A stretch of 54,463 nucleotides of DNA from Blastocatellia bacterium (GCA_035573895.1 DATLZR010000083.1:1-54463), one strand, 5' to 3'. Counted from the stretch's first letter, positions 20,914 through 29,980 are shown. Program-made: numbers and translations. The notes: a model not told the origin generated them from the sequence alone.

Positions 20914-23092
20914 CTTCGAGATCGGCCGTGTGGTCGCCGTAGACACTGCCCAAGTGACCATCGAGCTAAATCCCGATTTGAAAGGGATGAGCCGAAATAC
21001 CTACGAAGGTCCCCAAGAAGTCGGGCGAATCAACTCCTATGTGATCATCCCGGTCGGGGCTCGGCGCCTGGTCGCCATGGTAACGCGCGTAGTGCTCGTC
21101 GAAGAAGCAGAGATGAGGGCTGATCGGACAATGGTTGCACTTCCTGCCACCCGCCGCCTGATGAAAGCTACGCTCATTGGTACCATTGAGGGCGGTTCGT
21201 TTCGACAAGGCGTGTCACTTTTCCCTGTGCTTGACGCTCCGGTTTACCTGGCTGGTCGGTCTGACCTGGACGCCCTCTTCGGTCCTATCGAGCAAGACAC
21301 CGGCTTAGCCTCAAACTCGGAGAACCCGGGGTACTGCATCCCAATCGGTGAGTCCGCAGTCATGCAGGGGCGAATTATTCGGATCAATCCAGATGCTTTC
21401 TTTGGTAAGCATGCCGCAGTCCTTGGGAGTACGGGGTCCGGCAAGTCCTGCACAATTGCCAGTCTGATCCAAGCCATTCGTGAGCAACCGGGAGTGAAGC
21501 GGACGATCTTCGTGATTTTGGACACGAACGGCGAGTACCGAACGGCATTCCAAAAGCAGAAGGACGATGGTAGTTGGGAGGATCTCGGACCACGGGGGAC
21601 GCTTTATATCCCGTCTGATCGGGTTGCGAAATCTGACCGGCTCGTGATTCCATACTGGTTCATGAGCTCGGAAGACTTTGTCCGGCTGTTTCAAGCTTCC
21701 AAGGGTGTGCAGCGGCCTGTTCTACTTGAGGCTTTGCGTCTCGCACGAAATGAAGCTGGTACTGCATCACGGCTCACTGTGCTGCGTGAGGAACTTATTC
21801 ACGAAATTAACCGAATTTGGTCGTTGTCCGGAAAGGATGAAAAGACCTCCAAAGATGTAAGAGACTTAGCACAAGGACTCAAGAACCGCATTAGTCAAGA
21901 TGACCTCACGACCGCATGGGGAGAGGCCGAGGTTAAGTATTCTCTGACCAAGGCCCACGTGGATAGGGCTTTAGATACTGTGTTGACTATTGCCTCGAAC
22001 CATATCGACAACGGCGTCTACCCTAAGGTCCTCCCCGCTGACGCTCGGAAAGTAATCCGCGACACCCTCGAGCCTATCTATGAGAAATTGACCGGGGCAC
22101 ACCTCGGTGAAAGCGGCGCAGATACCAGTCGGTCTGCAGATACTCCTTCATATTTCGATAAGTTGAAATTCCGCTCCCGGCACCTCGAGCGAGTTCTCTG
22201 CCGCGAGGAGTCAGGAGGTGCGAGGGCGCGTGATTACGTGGGTACGATGCTTATGCGAATCGACCGCCTGCTCACCGATCCGAGGTTCGATTTCCTGTTC
22301 GGTCCGGTTGGCCAAGCGATGCCGAATCCAGTGCATGCTTTGGCAACGTTTCTTCGTGACACCCTTGGCATCGGTGCGGCCGAGGCTCTGCAGTTGTCGT
22401 CCAAAGATGACGCTCCGGAGGGACAACTGCCCTTCTATGACCGCCAGCGTGCCGGCGAGAAGGCCGTTGATGTTGTTATCCTCGACCTGAGCCTGCTTGT
22501 GGCTGAAGTCTTAGAAAATGTGACCGCGCTGATCGGCCGTCTGATTCTCGAGTTTCTGCAGCGCTTGGGCGAGTACGGAGGCGAGGGCGCTCGGGGTTCG
22601 TTGCCCGTTGTCCTAGTCCTGGAGGAAGCCCACAACTACATCCAACAGCCGCGGTCCGCTGAGGAAGAATCGATTTCGCGGGTCCTCTTTGAACGAATCG
22701 CTCGCGAAGGACGCAAGTATGGCCTCGGTCTGGTGGTGGCCTCGCAACGGCCAAGTGAACTTTCCAGGACCGTGCTATCTCAGTGTAATAGCTTCATTGT
22801 CCATCGGCTGCAGAACCCTGAGGACCTGCGGTATTTTAAGGAAATCGTGCCGGCCATTTATGGTCCGATGCTTGATCAGATCCCAGCGCTCGCACCGCAA
22901 ACCGCGCTGGTCCTCGGCGAGTGCGTACCGGCCCCGGCGCTTGTTCGGATCCGCGAGGCACGCCCCGTGCCTAGGAGCCGCGACCCGAAGTTCTACCGAT
23001 ACTGGGTAACCGATTCTCCTCCGAAAGTCGATGTCGAAGCCATCTGCAAGCAGTGGGAGAACGCGAGTAATCAAGAGGAAGATAGCGGATGA
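20903..23092 (+). CDS. herA: HerA-family hexameric ATPase, partner of SIR2
   Basis: FtsK/HerA-type ATPase of 729 residues. An N-terminal beta-barrel (HAS-barrel, about 1-130) precedes the Walker A motif [10 protein letters not shown] (175-184), the sensor-like LDTNGEYRT, the Walker [13 protein letters not shown] (about 568-579) and a C-terminal arginine-finger region ([19 protein letters not shown]). ATG 20903 lies in the end of the SIR2 gene. In known SIR2-HerA systems the HerA hexamer scaffolds the SIR2 subunits into one large complex. The pair appears intact. The hsdR remnant starts 4 bases inside its end. Confidence 0.9.
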   Translation: MANDFEIGRVVAVDTAQVTIELNPDLKGMSRNTYEGPQEVGRINSYVIIPVGARRLVAMVTRVVLVEEAEMRADRTMVALPATRRLMKATLIGTIEGGSFRQGVSLFPVLDAPVYLAGRSDLDALFGPIEQDTGLASNSENPGYCIPIGESAVMQGRIIRINPDAFFGKHAAVLGSTGSGKSCTIASLIQAIREQPGVKRTIFVILDTNGEYRTAFQKQKDDGSWEDLGPRGTLYIPSDRVAKSDRLVIPYWFMSSEDFVRLFQASKGVQRPVLLEALRLARNEAGTASRLTVLREELIHEINRIWSLSGKDEKTSKDVRDLAQGLKNRISQDDLTTAWGEAEVKYSLTKAHVDRALDTVLTIASNHIDNGVYPKVLPADARKVIRDTLEPIYEKLTGAHLGESGADTSRSADTPSYFDKLKFRSRHLERVLCREESGGARARDYVGTMLMRIDRLLTDPRFDFLFGPVGQAMPNPVHALATFLRDTLGIGAAEALQLSSKDDAPEGQLPFYDRQRAGEKAVDVVILDLSLLVAEVLENVTALIGRLILEFLQRLGEYGGEGARGSLPVVLVLEEAHNYIQQPRSAEEESISRVLFERIAREGRKYGLGLVVASQRPSELSRTVLSQCNSFIVHRLQNPEDLRYFKEIVPAIYGPMLDQIPALAPQTALVLGECVPAPALVRIREARPVPRSRDPKFYRYWVTDSPPKVDVEAICKQWENASNQEEDSG

Positions 23093-24544
23093 CCCCTCAC
23101 GCCCTCACTGAATCCACCGTCGAAGAGGCCGCCCTGACTTGGCTGGAATCCCTCAGCTGGCGGATTGCCTATGGGCCGAACATTGGGCCGGGCACTCTGA
23201 CCGCCGAGCGCGCCGATTACCGCGAGGTTATCCTGGCCCAGCGGCTGCGCGATGCCCTGGCGCGGCTCAACCCCGACCTTCCGGCTGAGGCCCTGGAGGA
23301 TGCCTTCCGCCGCCTCACGCATCCGGAGGGTGCCACGCTGGAAGCCCGCAACCGGGCTTTCCACCGCATGCTGGTAGATGGGGTCGAGGTGGAATACCGG
23401 CGCCTGGACGGGCGCATCGCGGGTGCCCAGGTTCACGTCCTGGATTTTGAAGACCCCGACAACAACGACTGGCTGGCTGTGAACCAGTTCACCGTGGAGG
23501 AGGGCCGCCATACCCGCCGCCCAGATATCGTCCTCTTCGTGAACGGCCTGCCCCTGGCCATCATCGAGCTTAAGAACCCTGCGGATGAGGAGGCCACCAT
23601 CTGGACGGCCTTCAACCAACTGCAGACCTATAAGGCGGAACTTCCCACTCTCTTTTCATTCAATGAATTGCTGGTCATCTCCGATGGCCTGGAAGCCCGT
23701 CTCGGGACCTTCATCGCGGGGCGCGAATGGTTCAAGCCCTGGCGGACGGTCGCCGGCGTTCAGATCGAAGACCAGAGCGTTCCACAGCTTGAGGTGCTTC
23801 TCAGGGGCGTGTTCGACAAGCCGTACTTCCTGGAGCTCCTCCGGGACTTCATCGTCTTCGAGGACGACGGCAGCGGGCGGCTGGACAAGAAAGTCGCGGG
23901 CTACCATCAGTTCCATGCGGTACGGGTGGCCGTGGCGGAGACGCTCCGCGCATCCAAGGAGCCCCTCAGCTCGGCCTGGGTCCGTGAACTCCTTATGAGA
24001 TATCAGACAGGCATCCAGCCCGGCGGGCGTCCGGGAGACCGCCGGGTGGGCGTTGTCTGGCACACGCAGGGCGCCGGCAAGAGCTTGACCATGGTCTTCT
24101 ACGCGGCCCGCATCGCCCGCGAACCGGAGATGGAGAACCCCACCATCGTGGTCCTCACCGACCGTAACGACCTGGATGACCAGCTCTTCGGCGTCTTTTC
24201 CCGCTGTCAGGACCTCCTGCGCCAGCCCCCAGTCCAGGCCGAGTCGCGCGCCCACCTGCGGGAGCTCCTCCGCCGCCCTTCCGGCGGGATCGTGTTCACC
24301 ACCATCCAGAAGTTCTTCCCGGAGGAGAGGGGAGACCGGCACCCTCTCCTCTCCGAGCGCCGCAACATCGTCGTGATCGCCGACGAGGCCCACCGGAACC
24401 AGTACGACTTCATTGACGGCTTCGCCGGCACATGCGCGACGCCCTGCGCCCAATGCCTTTTTCATCGCCTTCACCGGGAAGCTCACCGAACCGATGTTCG
24501 AGGCGATCTTCCGCCGAGCCCGCGAGTTGATGGAAACCCGGTGA
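23089..24544 (+). pseudogene. hsdR: Type I restriction endonuclease subunit, truncated and frameshifted
   Basis: The N-terminal half is intact: the PD-ExK nuclease domain ([20 protein letters not shown], about residues 145-165), the helicase P-loop [30 protein letters not shown] and the DEAH box [18 protein letters not shown]. After that the sequence shifts frame: the expected HMRDAL piece is in another frame, and FIAFTG (motif III) resumes in frame 2 from 24461. It continues directly into [20 protein letters not shown] and a stop at 24542. The rest of the helicase and the C-terminal domain, about 500 residues, are deleted. Translation in the original frame would run on to 24612. No active motor can be made. 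Confidence 0.82.
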
Positions 24545-24583
24545 GTTCCCCCCTCAGTCGGTGCGGAAAAGGAGAACACGCAA

Positions 24584-25138
24584 ATGCACGGAGACGTCAA
24601 CGAAGCCTTTGAGATTCTTTTGAACGAACTGGATGCTGCTCTCAAGGATGTGCGGGAGCGTGCAGCTGCAGCATCCCGGCAGGGCGACTATGAACGGGCG
24701 CAAACGGAGCTTGCACGGGCGCAACAGATAGAGAAGTTCATCGCCGATATCCACGCCAAGCGGCAACAGTGGCAAGCGCTGATCGGTAAGCCGCGCCGAC
24801 AGCGCGAGGGCAGAGGAAAGACCAAACCACTCCCGCGCGGACAGCGCACGCCGGAAGAGGCGTATCGTTTGCCCATCTTGCGCGCTCTGGTAGCGATGGG
24901 TGGTGAGGGCACGGTGTCCGCAGTTCTCGAACGTGTTTATCAAGAGATGGAGCCGCATCTGAAGCCCATTGACCTGAAGCCGCTGCCGTCGGATGCGAAG
25001 ACGCCACGCTGGCGCAACACAGCCCAATGGGCACGGAATTCCATGGTCCGCGAGGGTTTGTTGCGAAACGATTCGCCGCGCGGCGTCTGGGCAATCACTG
25101 AGCGCGGGCGGGCCTATCTGCGGCAGCACGGGCAATAG
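24584..25138 (+). CDS. Coiled-coil protein with a C-terminal Mrr_N-like winged helix
   Basis: Protein of 184 residues. Residues about 8-65 are rich in heptad-like Ala/Leu/Glu/Arg and likely coiled coil. A basic linker ([19 protein letters not shown]) follows. The C-terminal 95 residues resemble the winged-helix N-domain of Mrr-type restriction proteins: [37 protein letters not shown] and [13 protein letters not shown]. Such small proteins often sit beside hsdR and are presumed DNA-binding accessories. It appears intact although hsdR just upstream is broken. No nuclease domain is present. Confidence 0.65.
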   Translation: MHGDVNEAFEILLNELDAALKDVRERAAAASRQGDYERAQTELARAQQIEKFIADIHAKRQQWQALIGKPRRQREGRGKTKPLPRGQRTPEEAYRLPILRALVAMGGEGTVSAVLERVYQEMEPHLKPIDLKPLPSDAKTPRWRNTAQWARNSMVREGLLRNDSPRGVWAITERGRAYLRQHGQ

Positions 25139-25140
25139 CA

Positions 25141-25465
25141 ATGGGTGAACAGGAGGCATCTGGAAAAGGCGCGCAGCGTGTAGCGATGAACGGGGATTGG
25201 ATCAAAATGCCAGCGGAAGGGCAGTTCTTGCAGCGCAAATTCTGCTACGACTGGAGTGGCAGCAAAAGAACACCGCGGGGCCGAAGATCTCGTCCGCGAT
25301 GTGGTGGAGACGCTGCTGGCAATGGCAAATGCAGAAGGGGGTTCAGTCGTCCTCGGGATGGAAGATGATGAGGGCAGGCGCGTGACGGGGACACCCCGAT
25401 GCCAGGGTTCAGTCGTCCCCGGCTGGGGAGGTGACAGGACAGTTATCGGGATGCCGTCCGGCTGA
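25141..25465 (+). pseudogene. AlbA_2 (Schlafen-like) domain protein, N-terminal remnant with frameshift
   Basis: Two frames carry one family. Frame 1 (from about 25206) reads MPAEGQFLQRKFCYDWSGS. Frame 2 (from about 25271) continues as GAEDLVRDVVETLLAMANAE and GGSVVLGMEDDEGRRVTGTP. Together they match the start of AlbA_2-domain ATP-binding proteins that often accompany restriction loci. Similarity stops after GTP, so the gene is frameshifted near 25270 and truncated. A further fragment at 25441-25530 (YRDAVRLNLERVNTEVRHR) may be another trace of it or of a neighbour. Confidence 0.55.
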
Positions 25466-25594
25466 ACCTCGAGAGGGTTAACACCGAAGTTCGCCATCGC
25501 ACACGTCCCCCACTTCCGCCGCAAGTCGAGTAGGCCAGCGCCTTGTGGCACCTGGATGGTTGCATCTGGAAGGCGCAAAACGGAGGCGGCGTTA

Positions 25595-25697
25595 TACCCA
25601 TTGCGGATTGCGGAGGGGTGGATTTCGGATTTACAGGTCCCGATCCCGTAACCAGGTTATGCGCAATTCATGAGGGTTTTTCAAAAGGCAATGGGTA
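25595..25697. mobile_element. MITE-like element, copy A (103 bp)
   Basis: The ends are a perfect 10-base inverted repeat (TACCCATTGC at 25595-25604; GCAATGGGTA at 25688-25697), flanked on both sides by the 3-bp direct repeat TTA (25592-25594, 25698-25700). The interior has no coding capacity. The reverse complement of a segment at 37006-37107 aligns along the whole length with about 9 mismatches and one 1-base gap. Short size, terminal inverted repeats, target duplication and dispersed copies are what define a MITE; the mobilising transposase is not in the window. Confidence 0.8.
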
Positions 25698-25713
25698 TTA
25701 CTTGCCGGCCGGC

Positions 25714-25791
25714 TGAGTTATCGAACACCTTCGATCCTTTATTGAAGAGCCTCATCAAATTGCGTCAATAACGACGGTGTTCGATAACTCA
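25714..25791. repeat. 78-bp element with perfect 16-bp terminal inverted repeats
   Basis: TGAGTTATCGAACACC (25714-25729) and its exact complement GGTGTTCGATAACTCA (25776-25791) bound a 46-base centre. It lies 16 bases after the MITE-like copy A but shares no sequence with it. It could be a second miniature transposon, a pair of insertion-sequence ends left by a deletion, or a strong hairpin. No second copy was noticed in this window. Confidence 0.7.
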
Positions 25792-26339
25792 ACCTGCATA
25801 CTTACTCGAACCTGTCGGCGAAAAGCGCGGGGCAAGCATGTTTCGACTCTGGCAGAGGCGGCGTTATCGAGAGATCCCGTCCGATTATCAAGGGGCTTCG
25901 TGAAATTTATCTGCAAACGACAATTCTTGATGCCCTCAAACCTCATCGCATCCACGGCGTTATATGGATCCAGTGATGCCGGAGAGACCAGGACCACTGC
26001 ATCCCGCTTTGCCTAAACGATCTCCTCCGCTATGGCTGCGAAGGTTTAACGGAGAGACTATCAGGCGCCACTTTTTCACCCGCCGAAGGAATCAGGTCTT
26101 TTATCGTTTGCGGGCGAAAGCCTTCGCTCTCATGACGGGTTCTCCGGAAAATGGTGGACAGACCCGTTCAGCCTGTGCCCGACGCAGACTCGTTGTGCTC
26201 CTTTCATCGTTAAGGTTTTACCGGAGGGAGGAACCGGCGTGCTCGCCGACGTTCGCTCAAGCTCCGTCAGGACCTCACCGCGTGCCGTCTGGAGGATTGC
26301 CCCTGGAGCGATGCGCTCACCAGTTATGAGGGGGCTTCT
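25792..26339. other. Non-coding or decayed stretch at the right border of the island
   Basis: About 550 bases in which I recognise no gene. Several short frames are open, for example one reading IKGLREIYLQTTILDALKPH from about 25877, but none matches a family known to me. The region probably holds degraded accessory DNA between the repeats and the peroxiredoxin gene. Confidence 0.35.
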
Positions 26340-26873
26340 TTAGTCCCGCGGCAGAGAGGCGAGCAAAAGGGCATTGGGCGGATTGTCCGCGGCATGGCGC
26401 GAGTGGTAGGCGAAGCGAATGATCCCCGACCGATCAACGATGAAGACACCGGGTAGTTGTCGAGGGTCTCCGACGGGTTTACCCGCTCCGTATCCTTTTC
26501 GTACAGCCTGGAGTCCACGACGCCAGACCGATGGTCCAAGAAGTTGAACCAGTGATCCCCGACCGAGACCGAAGGCAGCAAAGGCCCTGCGCTCGGGATC
26601 GGCCAGGCAGGGGAACGGCAGATCGCGTTCCCGCCGGAAAGACTCCGTCTGTCGCTCATCGCCCTGAGTGATGACGACGATCTCAGCTCCCCGCCGACGA
26701 AATTCCTCATAATCGCGCCGTAACTCGGCGACGTGCTCGCGGCAAAACGGTCAGCCAAGATGCCGAACGAAGACGAGCACGACCGGCTGGCGCTGCCAGA
26801 AATGCGAGAGTCTGACCGTCTGACCATCGGTTTGCTTCAGCTCGACATCCGGTGCCGCATCTCCGATTCGCAT
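26340..26873 (-). CDS. Peroxiredoxin-like protein (AhpC/TSA superfamily), candidate selenoprotein with in-frame TGA at codon 41
   Basis: Read from ATG 26873 the frame gives MRIGDAAPDVELKQTDG, then VVLVFVRHLG, an in-frame TGA (26753-26751), and PFCREHVAELRRDYEEF, to a TAA at 26342-26340: 177 codons. The TGA stands where the family has the first cysteine of a CxxC redox motif (normally GCPFCREHV), so it would encode selenocysteine (UPFC). Everything after it is intact (IVVITQGDERQTESF, FPCLADPERRAFAAFGLG, GVFIVDRSGIIRFAYHS). A GGAGGG ribosome-binding site lies six bases before the ATG. The product would be a thiol peroxidase or disulfide reductase of the PRXL2/SelU-like kind. It lies downstream of rtcB. 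A simple nonsense mutation (TGC to TGA) is the alternative. Confidence 0.75.
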
Positions 26874-26954
26874 CCGATTCCCTCCGAGAATGTGACGCAC
26901 GCTTTCCAGCCTGCACACAGTCGCAGACCGGAAAGTCCGCGCTGCCTGTGTTCT

Positions 26955-28397
26955 TTATCCCTTCACAACGCCAATCGGTCGCAAACGAGCGACGCGACGG
27001 GCAATCCCGGCGGCTTCGACGACGCGGGCGACCTCGTTGACATCCTTATAGGCTTCGGGCACTTCTTCCAGCACACCATCTTTGCTGGCGGCTTTGACGA
27101 TAACGCCCCGACTGGCCAGTTGCGCTCGAACTTGATTAATGTCGCGTCCCTTTTTGGCGGCCGTGCGAGACATCATTCGACCGGCGCCATGACAACTGGA
27201 AGCAAATGTCTCTTCGGCCGCCGTGCCGATCAACACATAAGATGCTCGCCCCATATCTCCGGGGATGATCACCGGCTGGCCGATGGCGCGATAGGCTTCG
27301 TGCAATTCGGGATGGCCGGCGGGCAAGGCGCGGGTGGCTCCTTTTCGATGAACGAGCACACGCCGGGGCTCGCCATCTACCCGATGCGTCTCGAATTTGG
27401 CGATGTTATGCGCCACATCGTAGAGAATCTCCAGATCCCCCCTGTCTCCGAAATGTCGCTGGAAGACTTCTCGCACCCAGTGCGTGATCATCTGTCGGTT
27501 GGCGAAAGCGAAATTCGCCGCCGCATTCATCGCTCCGAGGTAATCCTGTCCCTCGGGCGAGGTGATATAGGTCGCCGCCATTTCTTTGTCCGGCAGACGA
27601 ATCTTGTACTTTTCCATCGCCGAACGCAGCACCTTCAAGTAGTCGGTGCACACTTGATGACCGAATCCCCGTGAGCCGGTGTGAATGAGAACGGTCACCT
27701 GTCCCGGCGACAGACCGAACGCCCGCGCTGCCGACTCGTCGAAAATCTCATCCACGTACTGGATCTCCAGGAAATGGTTCCCCGAGCCGAGCGTTCCCAG
27801 TTGGTCAGCTCCACGATGCTTGGCGTGATCGCTCGCCGCTTTGGGGTTGGCTCCGGGGATGCAGCCGCGCGACTCGATGTGATCGAGATCATCCTCCCGT
27901 CCGTATCCCTGTTCAACCGCCCACTGCGCGCCCAATCGGAGCACGTTATCCATCTCCGCCCGACTCACGCTGATTTGCCCTTCCCGACCGGTTCCTGACG
28001 GAACGGCATGAAACAGATCGTTGACGATTGCCTCCAGCCGGGACCTCACCTCATCGAGTTCCAGGTGGGATTTCAACAAGCGCACGCCGCAGTTAATATC
28101 AAACCCGATGCCGGCCGGCGAGACGACGCCTTCCTCGGCATCGGTCGCGGCCACGCCTCCGATGGGGAATCCGTAGCCCTGATGCACATCGGGCATGACG
28201 ATGGGCCGACCGACGATTCCCGGGAGAAACGCGAGGTTTGCTGCCTGCTCGAGCGACAGATCCTTCATCACCGATTCGAGCAATGTCTCATCCACGTAAA
28301 TGATCACATCGGTTCGCATCCCCGGCTTATAACTGCGAGGAATCATGTAGCGATAGTCATCGAGTTTGACCAGTTTTTCTCGCCAGTTCGTGGCCAT
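26955..28397 (-). CDS. rtcB: RNA-splicing ligase RtcB
   Basis: GTP- and Mn-dependent RNA ligase of 480 residues that joins 2',3'-cyclic phosphate ends to 5'-OH ends in RNA repair. Signature blocks are present: PDVHQGYGFPIGGVAA, GIGFDINCGVRLLKSH, LGTLGSGNHFLEIQ, VLIHTGSRGFGHQV and the guanylylation histidine in SSCHGAGRMMSRTAAK. ATG 28397 follows a GAGGAGG site 8 bases upstream; the GTG at 28406 overlaps that site and is rejected. A perfect TATAAT box lies 30 bases upstream on the same strand. The peroxiredoxin-like gene follows after 81 bases and may be in the same transcript. Confidence 0.96.
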   Translation of the reverse strand: MATNWREKLVKLDDYRYMIPRSYKPGMRTDVIIYVDETLLESVMKDLSLEQAANLAFLPGIVGRPIVMPDVHQGYGFPIGGVAATDAEEGVVSPAGIGFDINCGVRLLKSHLELDEVRSRLEAIVNDLFHAVPSGTGREGQISVSRAEMDNVLRLGAQWAVEQGYGREDDLDHIESRGCIPGANPKAASDHAKHRGADQLGTLGSGNHFLEIQYVDEIFDESAARAFGLSPGQVTVLIHTGSRGFGHQVCTDYLKVLRSAMEKYKIRLPDKEMAATYITSPEGQDYLGAMNAAANFAFANRQMITHWVREVFQRHFGDRGDLEILYDVAHNIAKFETHRVDGEPRRVLVHRKGATRALPAGHPELHEAYRAIGQPVIIPGDMGRASYVLIGTAAEETFASSCHGAGRMMSRTAAKKGRDINQVRAQLASRGVIVKAASKDGVLEEVPEAYKDVNEVARVVEAAGIARRVARLRPIGVVKG

Positions 28398-28426
28398 GAC
28401 CGTCACCTCCTCTTGTTCAAAACCAT

Positions 28427-28432
28427 ATTATA
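28427..28432 (-). promoter_or_regulatory. rtcB: -10 box for rtcB
   Basis: On the minus strand the sequence reads CCTATAATATGG, a perfect TATAAT. It is about 30 bases before the rtcB start codon and just upstream of the GAGGAGG site. No good -35 is visible 16-18 bases upstream. Confidence 0.45.
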
Positions 28433-28569
28433 GGCGATGGCATCTCTTAAACCTAGAAGCACGGGCATCAGGTGACCTCCCGATGGGGATGATCGTCGCC
28501 GGTCTCAAACCCGCCGAGGGACACGCCTTCCTCCGATCAGGAACGATGGCGAATCAGAAAGATGCTGAC

Positions 28570-28575
28570 TATAAT
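28570..28575 (+). promoter_or_regulatory. -10 box for the outer-membrane protein gene
   Basis: A perfect TATAAT in GACTATAATACGG. Expected transcription start is near 28582, between the candidate ATG codons at 28562 and 28607, which supports the later start. The -35 region is weak. It is divergent from the rtcB promoter 140 bases away. Confidence 0.5.
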
Positions 28576-28606
28576 ACGGCTCATTTTTTCGCTGCGAGGT
28601 CGGATT

Positions 28607-29389
28607 ATGGTGAGGAAGCTGGCATCAGGGAGAATCGTTGCGGCTCTGGCTTTCATCTTGTTTGTTTGCGGCACCGTTGAGGCTCAGGACATTTTCGAGA
28701 TTCAGGTCTACGAGTACCTGACGGTCCCCAAGAACAGATACAATCTGGAAGTCCACTTCAACTACATTGCCAGCGGGACGAAGGAACGGCAGGGACGAGT
28801 GGCTCCGACGGACAATGTCTTTCACCTGACGTTCGAGCTGACGCGGGGGTTGACCGATCACGTGGAACTTGCGGGTTATTTGATGCTGGCTCAGCGTCCG
28901 GGCGGAGGGTTCGAGTACGCCGGAGCCCGCATCCGGCCCCGGTTTCGCCTTCCCCGGTCCTGGCGGCTGCCGTTTGACTTCAGCCTCAGCACGGAAGTTG
29001 CCTTCCCTCGACCTCAATACGAGGAAAACAGTGTGACTCTGGAGATTCGCCCCATCATTGAAAAATCATTCGCACGATGGCGCCTGTCTTTTAATCCGGT
29101 GGTGGGCCGTGCCCTCAAAGGCCCCGAGAGCGATGCCGGTTTCGATTTTGAACCGGGAGCGAAAGTGGCCTACCTCGCCTCGACGAAAGTGGCGACGGGA
29201 ATCGAGTACTACGGCAGTCTCGGCCAGTGGAGTGACTTCCTCCCTCTCGGTGAGCAACAACATCTTCTCTTTCCCTCGCTGGACCTTTATCTGACCGAGA
29301 AGATGATGATCAATCTCGGTGTTGGCTTCAGCCTCACGGGCGTGAACGAAAAACTCATCCCCAAGATGCGGTTAGGGTACCGATTCTGA
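28607..29389 (+). CDS. Predicted outer-membrane beta-barrel protein, function unknown
   Basis: Secreted protein of 260 residues. A signal peptide (MVRKLASGRIVAALAFILFV, cleavage probably after VEA) is followed by alternating hydrophobic and polar segments rich in aromatic girdle residues. Examples are RYNLEVHFNYIASG, FHLTFELTRGLTDHVELAGY, WRLSFNPVVGRAL and MMINLGVGFSL. The last residue is Phe (MRLGYRF), the usual C-terminal signal for outer-membrane insertion. No enzymatic motif is visible; it may be a channel or structural porin-like protein. ATG 28607 is preferred over 28562 because of the signal peptide and the -10 box between them. Confidence 0.7.
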   Translation: MVRKLASGRIVAALAFILFVCGTVEAQDIFEIQVYEYLTVPKNRYNLEVHFNYIASGTKERQGRVAPTDNVFHLTFELTRGLTDHVELAGYLMLAQRPGGGFEYAGARIRPRFRLPRSWRLPFDFSLSTEVAFPRPQYEENSVTLEIRPIIEKSFARWRLSFNPVVGRALKGPESDAGFDFEPGAKVAYLASTKVATGIEYYGSLGQWSDFLPLGEQQHLLFPSLDLYLTEKMMINLGVGFSLTGVNEKLIPKMRLGYRF

Positions 29390-29483
29390 GGATTCCGCCG
29401 TCGTCGAGGTCTGAAGAGGGGACCGATCCGGCCCTCGTCCTCGCCCGTGAGCGGGGAGACGGTCAGGTCTCAGGTCAGCAGGC

Positions 29484-29930
29484 TCAACCGTCGGTCGGCG
29501 CGAGCGGACCCGCCAGGCAGGCGGCATATTCAGGGGGAAGGCTCCGGGGCCGCCCTTGGCCGTCCATGACGACGTGAACCGTGTGACCCCGAGCGAGAGG
29601 CTGTCCGTCGGGGGCACGACGAATATCATAGGAGAATGTCAGCGAGCGCCGACGGATTTCGCTCACCCAGGTGCGCACAATCAGCTCGTCATCGTACCGG
29701 GCGGACGAGAGATAACGACAGGTGGCCTCGGTCACGGCCAGATAGAGCCCGTACTCCTTCTCGAATCGGCGATACTCGAAGCCTCGTTGCCGACAGTATT
29801 CGCTCCGACCCACCTCGAACCAGACAAAATAATTGGCGTAGTAAGCCACTCCCATCTGATCGGTCTCGGCGTAGCGCACGCGCACGCGCACCTCGACGGC
29901 GTGATCCGGCACCGTTTTCTCCTCAATCAT
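29484..29930 (-). CDS. Acyl-CoA thioesterase, hotdog fold (YbgC / 4-hydroxybenzoyl-CoA thioesterase type)
   Basis: Protein of 148 residues. The hotdog active-site segment RYAETDQMGVAYYANYFVWF carries the catalytic Asp, and EVGRSEYCRQRG and RSLTFSYDIRR follow at normal spacing. It hydrolyses thioesters of CoA; the true substrate in this organism is unknown. The frame opens at 30002, but ATG 29930 gives the family-typical length and avoids running into the divergent metallopeptidase gene. It faces that gene across a 50-base gap. Confidence 0.88.
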   Translation of the reverse strand: MIEEKTVPDHAVEVRVRVRYAETDQMGVAYYANYFVWFEVGRSEYCRQRGFEYRRFEKEYGLYLAVTEATCRYLSSARYDDELIVRTWVSEIRRRSLTFSYDIRRAPDGQPLARGHTVHVVMDGQGRPRSLPPEYAACLAGPLAPTDG

Positions 29931-29933
29931 CGT

Positions 29934-29962
29934 TTGACAATTTCTCCCCCTTCGGTTACAAA
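29934..29962 (+). promoter_or_regulatory. Promoter candidate for the divergent metallopeptidase gene
   Basis: TTGACA (29934-29939), a 17-base spacer and TACAAA (29957-29962). The -35 is perfect and the -10 matches 4 of 6. The start of transcription would fall almost on the ribosome-binding site, leaving a very short leader, so this is tentative. Confidence 0.35.
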
Positions 29963-29980
29963 ACGACAGGAGATTGTGGG

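Noticed and set aside
25777-26329. Degraded transposase in the frames after the 16-bp inverted repeat
   Set aside because: Short frames exist but no transposase motif (DDE or HUH) could be recognised, so no mobile-element gene is claimed.
26324-26827. Minus-strand open frame of 167 codons overlapping the peroxiredoxin-like gene
   Set aside because: It is in a different frame from the peroxiredoxin motifs and its sequence is Ser/Arg-rich with no domain. The true gene is the TGA-containing frame 26873 to 26340.
26733-27674. Plus-strand open frame of 313 codons opposite rtcB
   Set aside because: The minus strand encodes unmistakable RtcB motifs; no family is visible in the plus frame.
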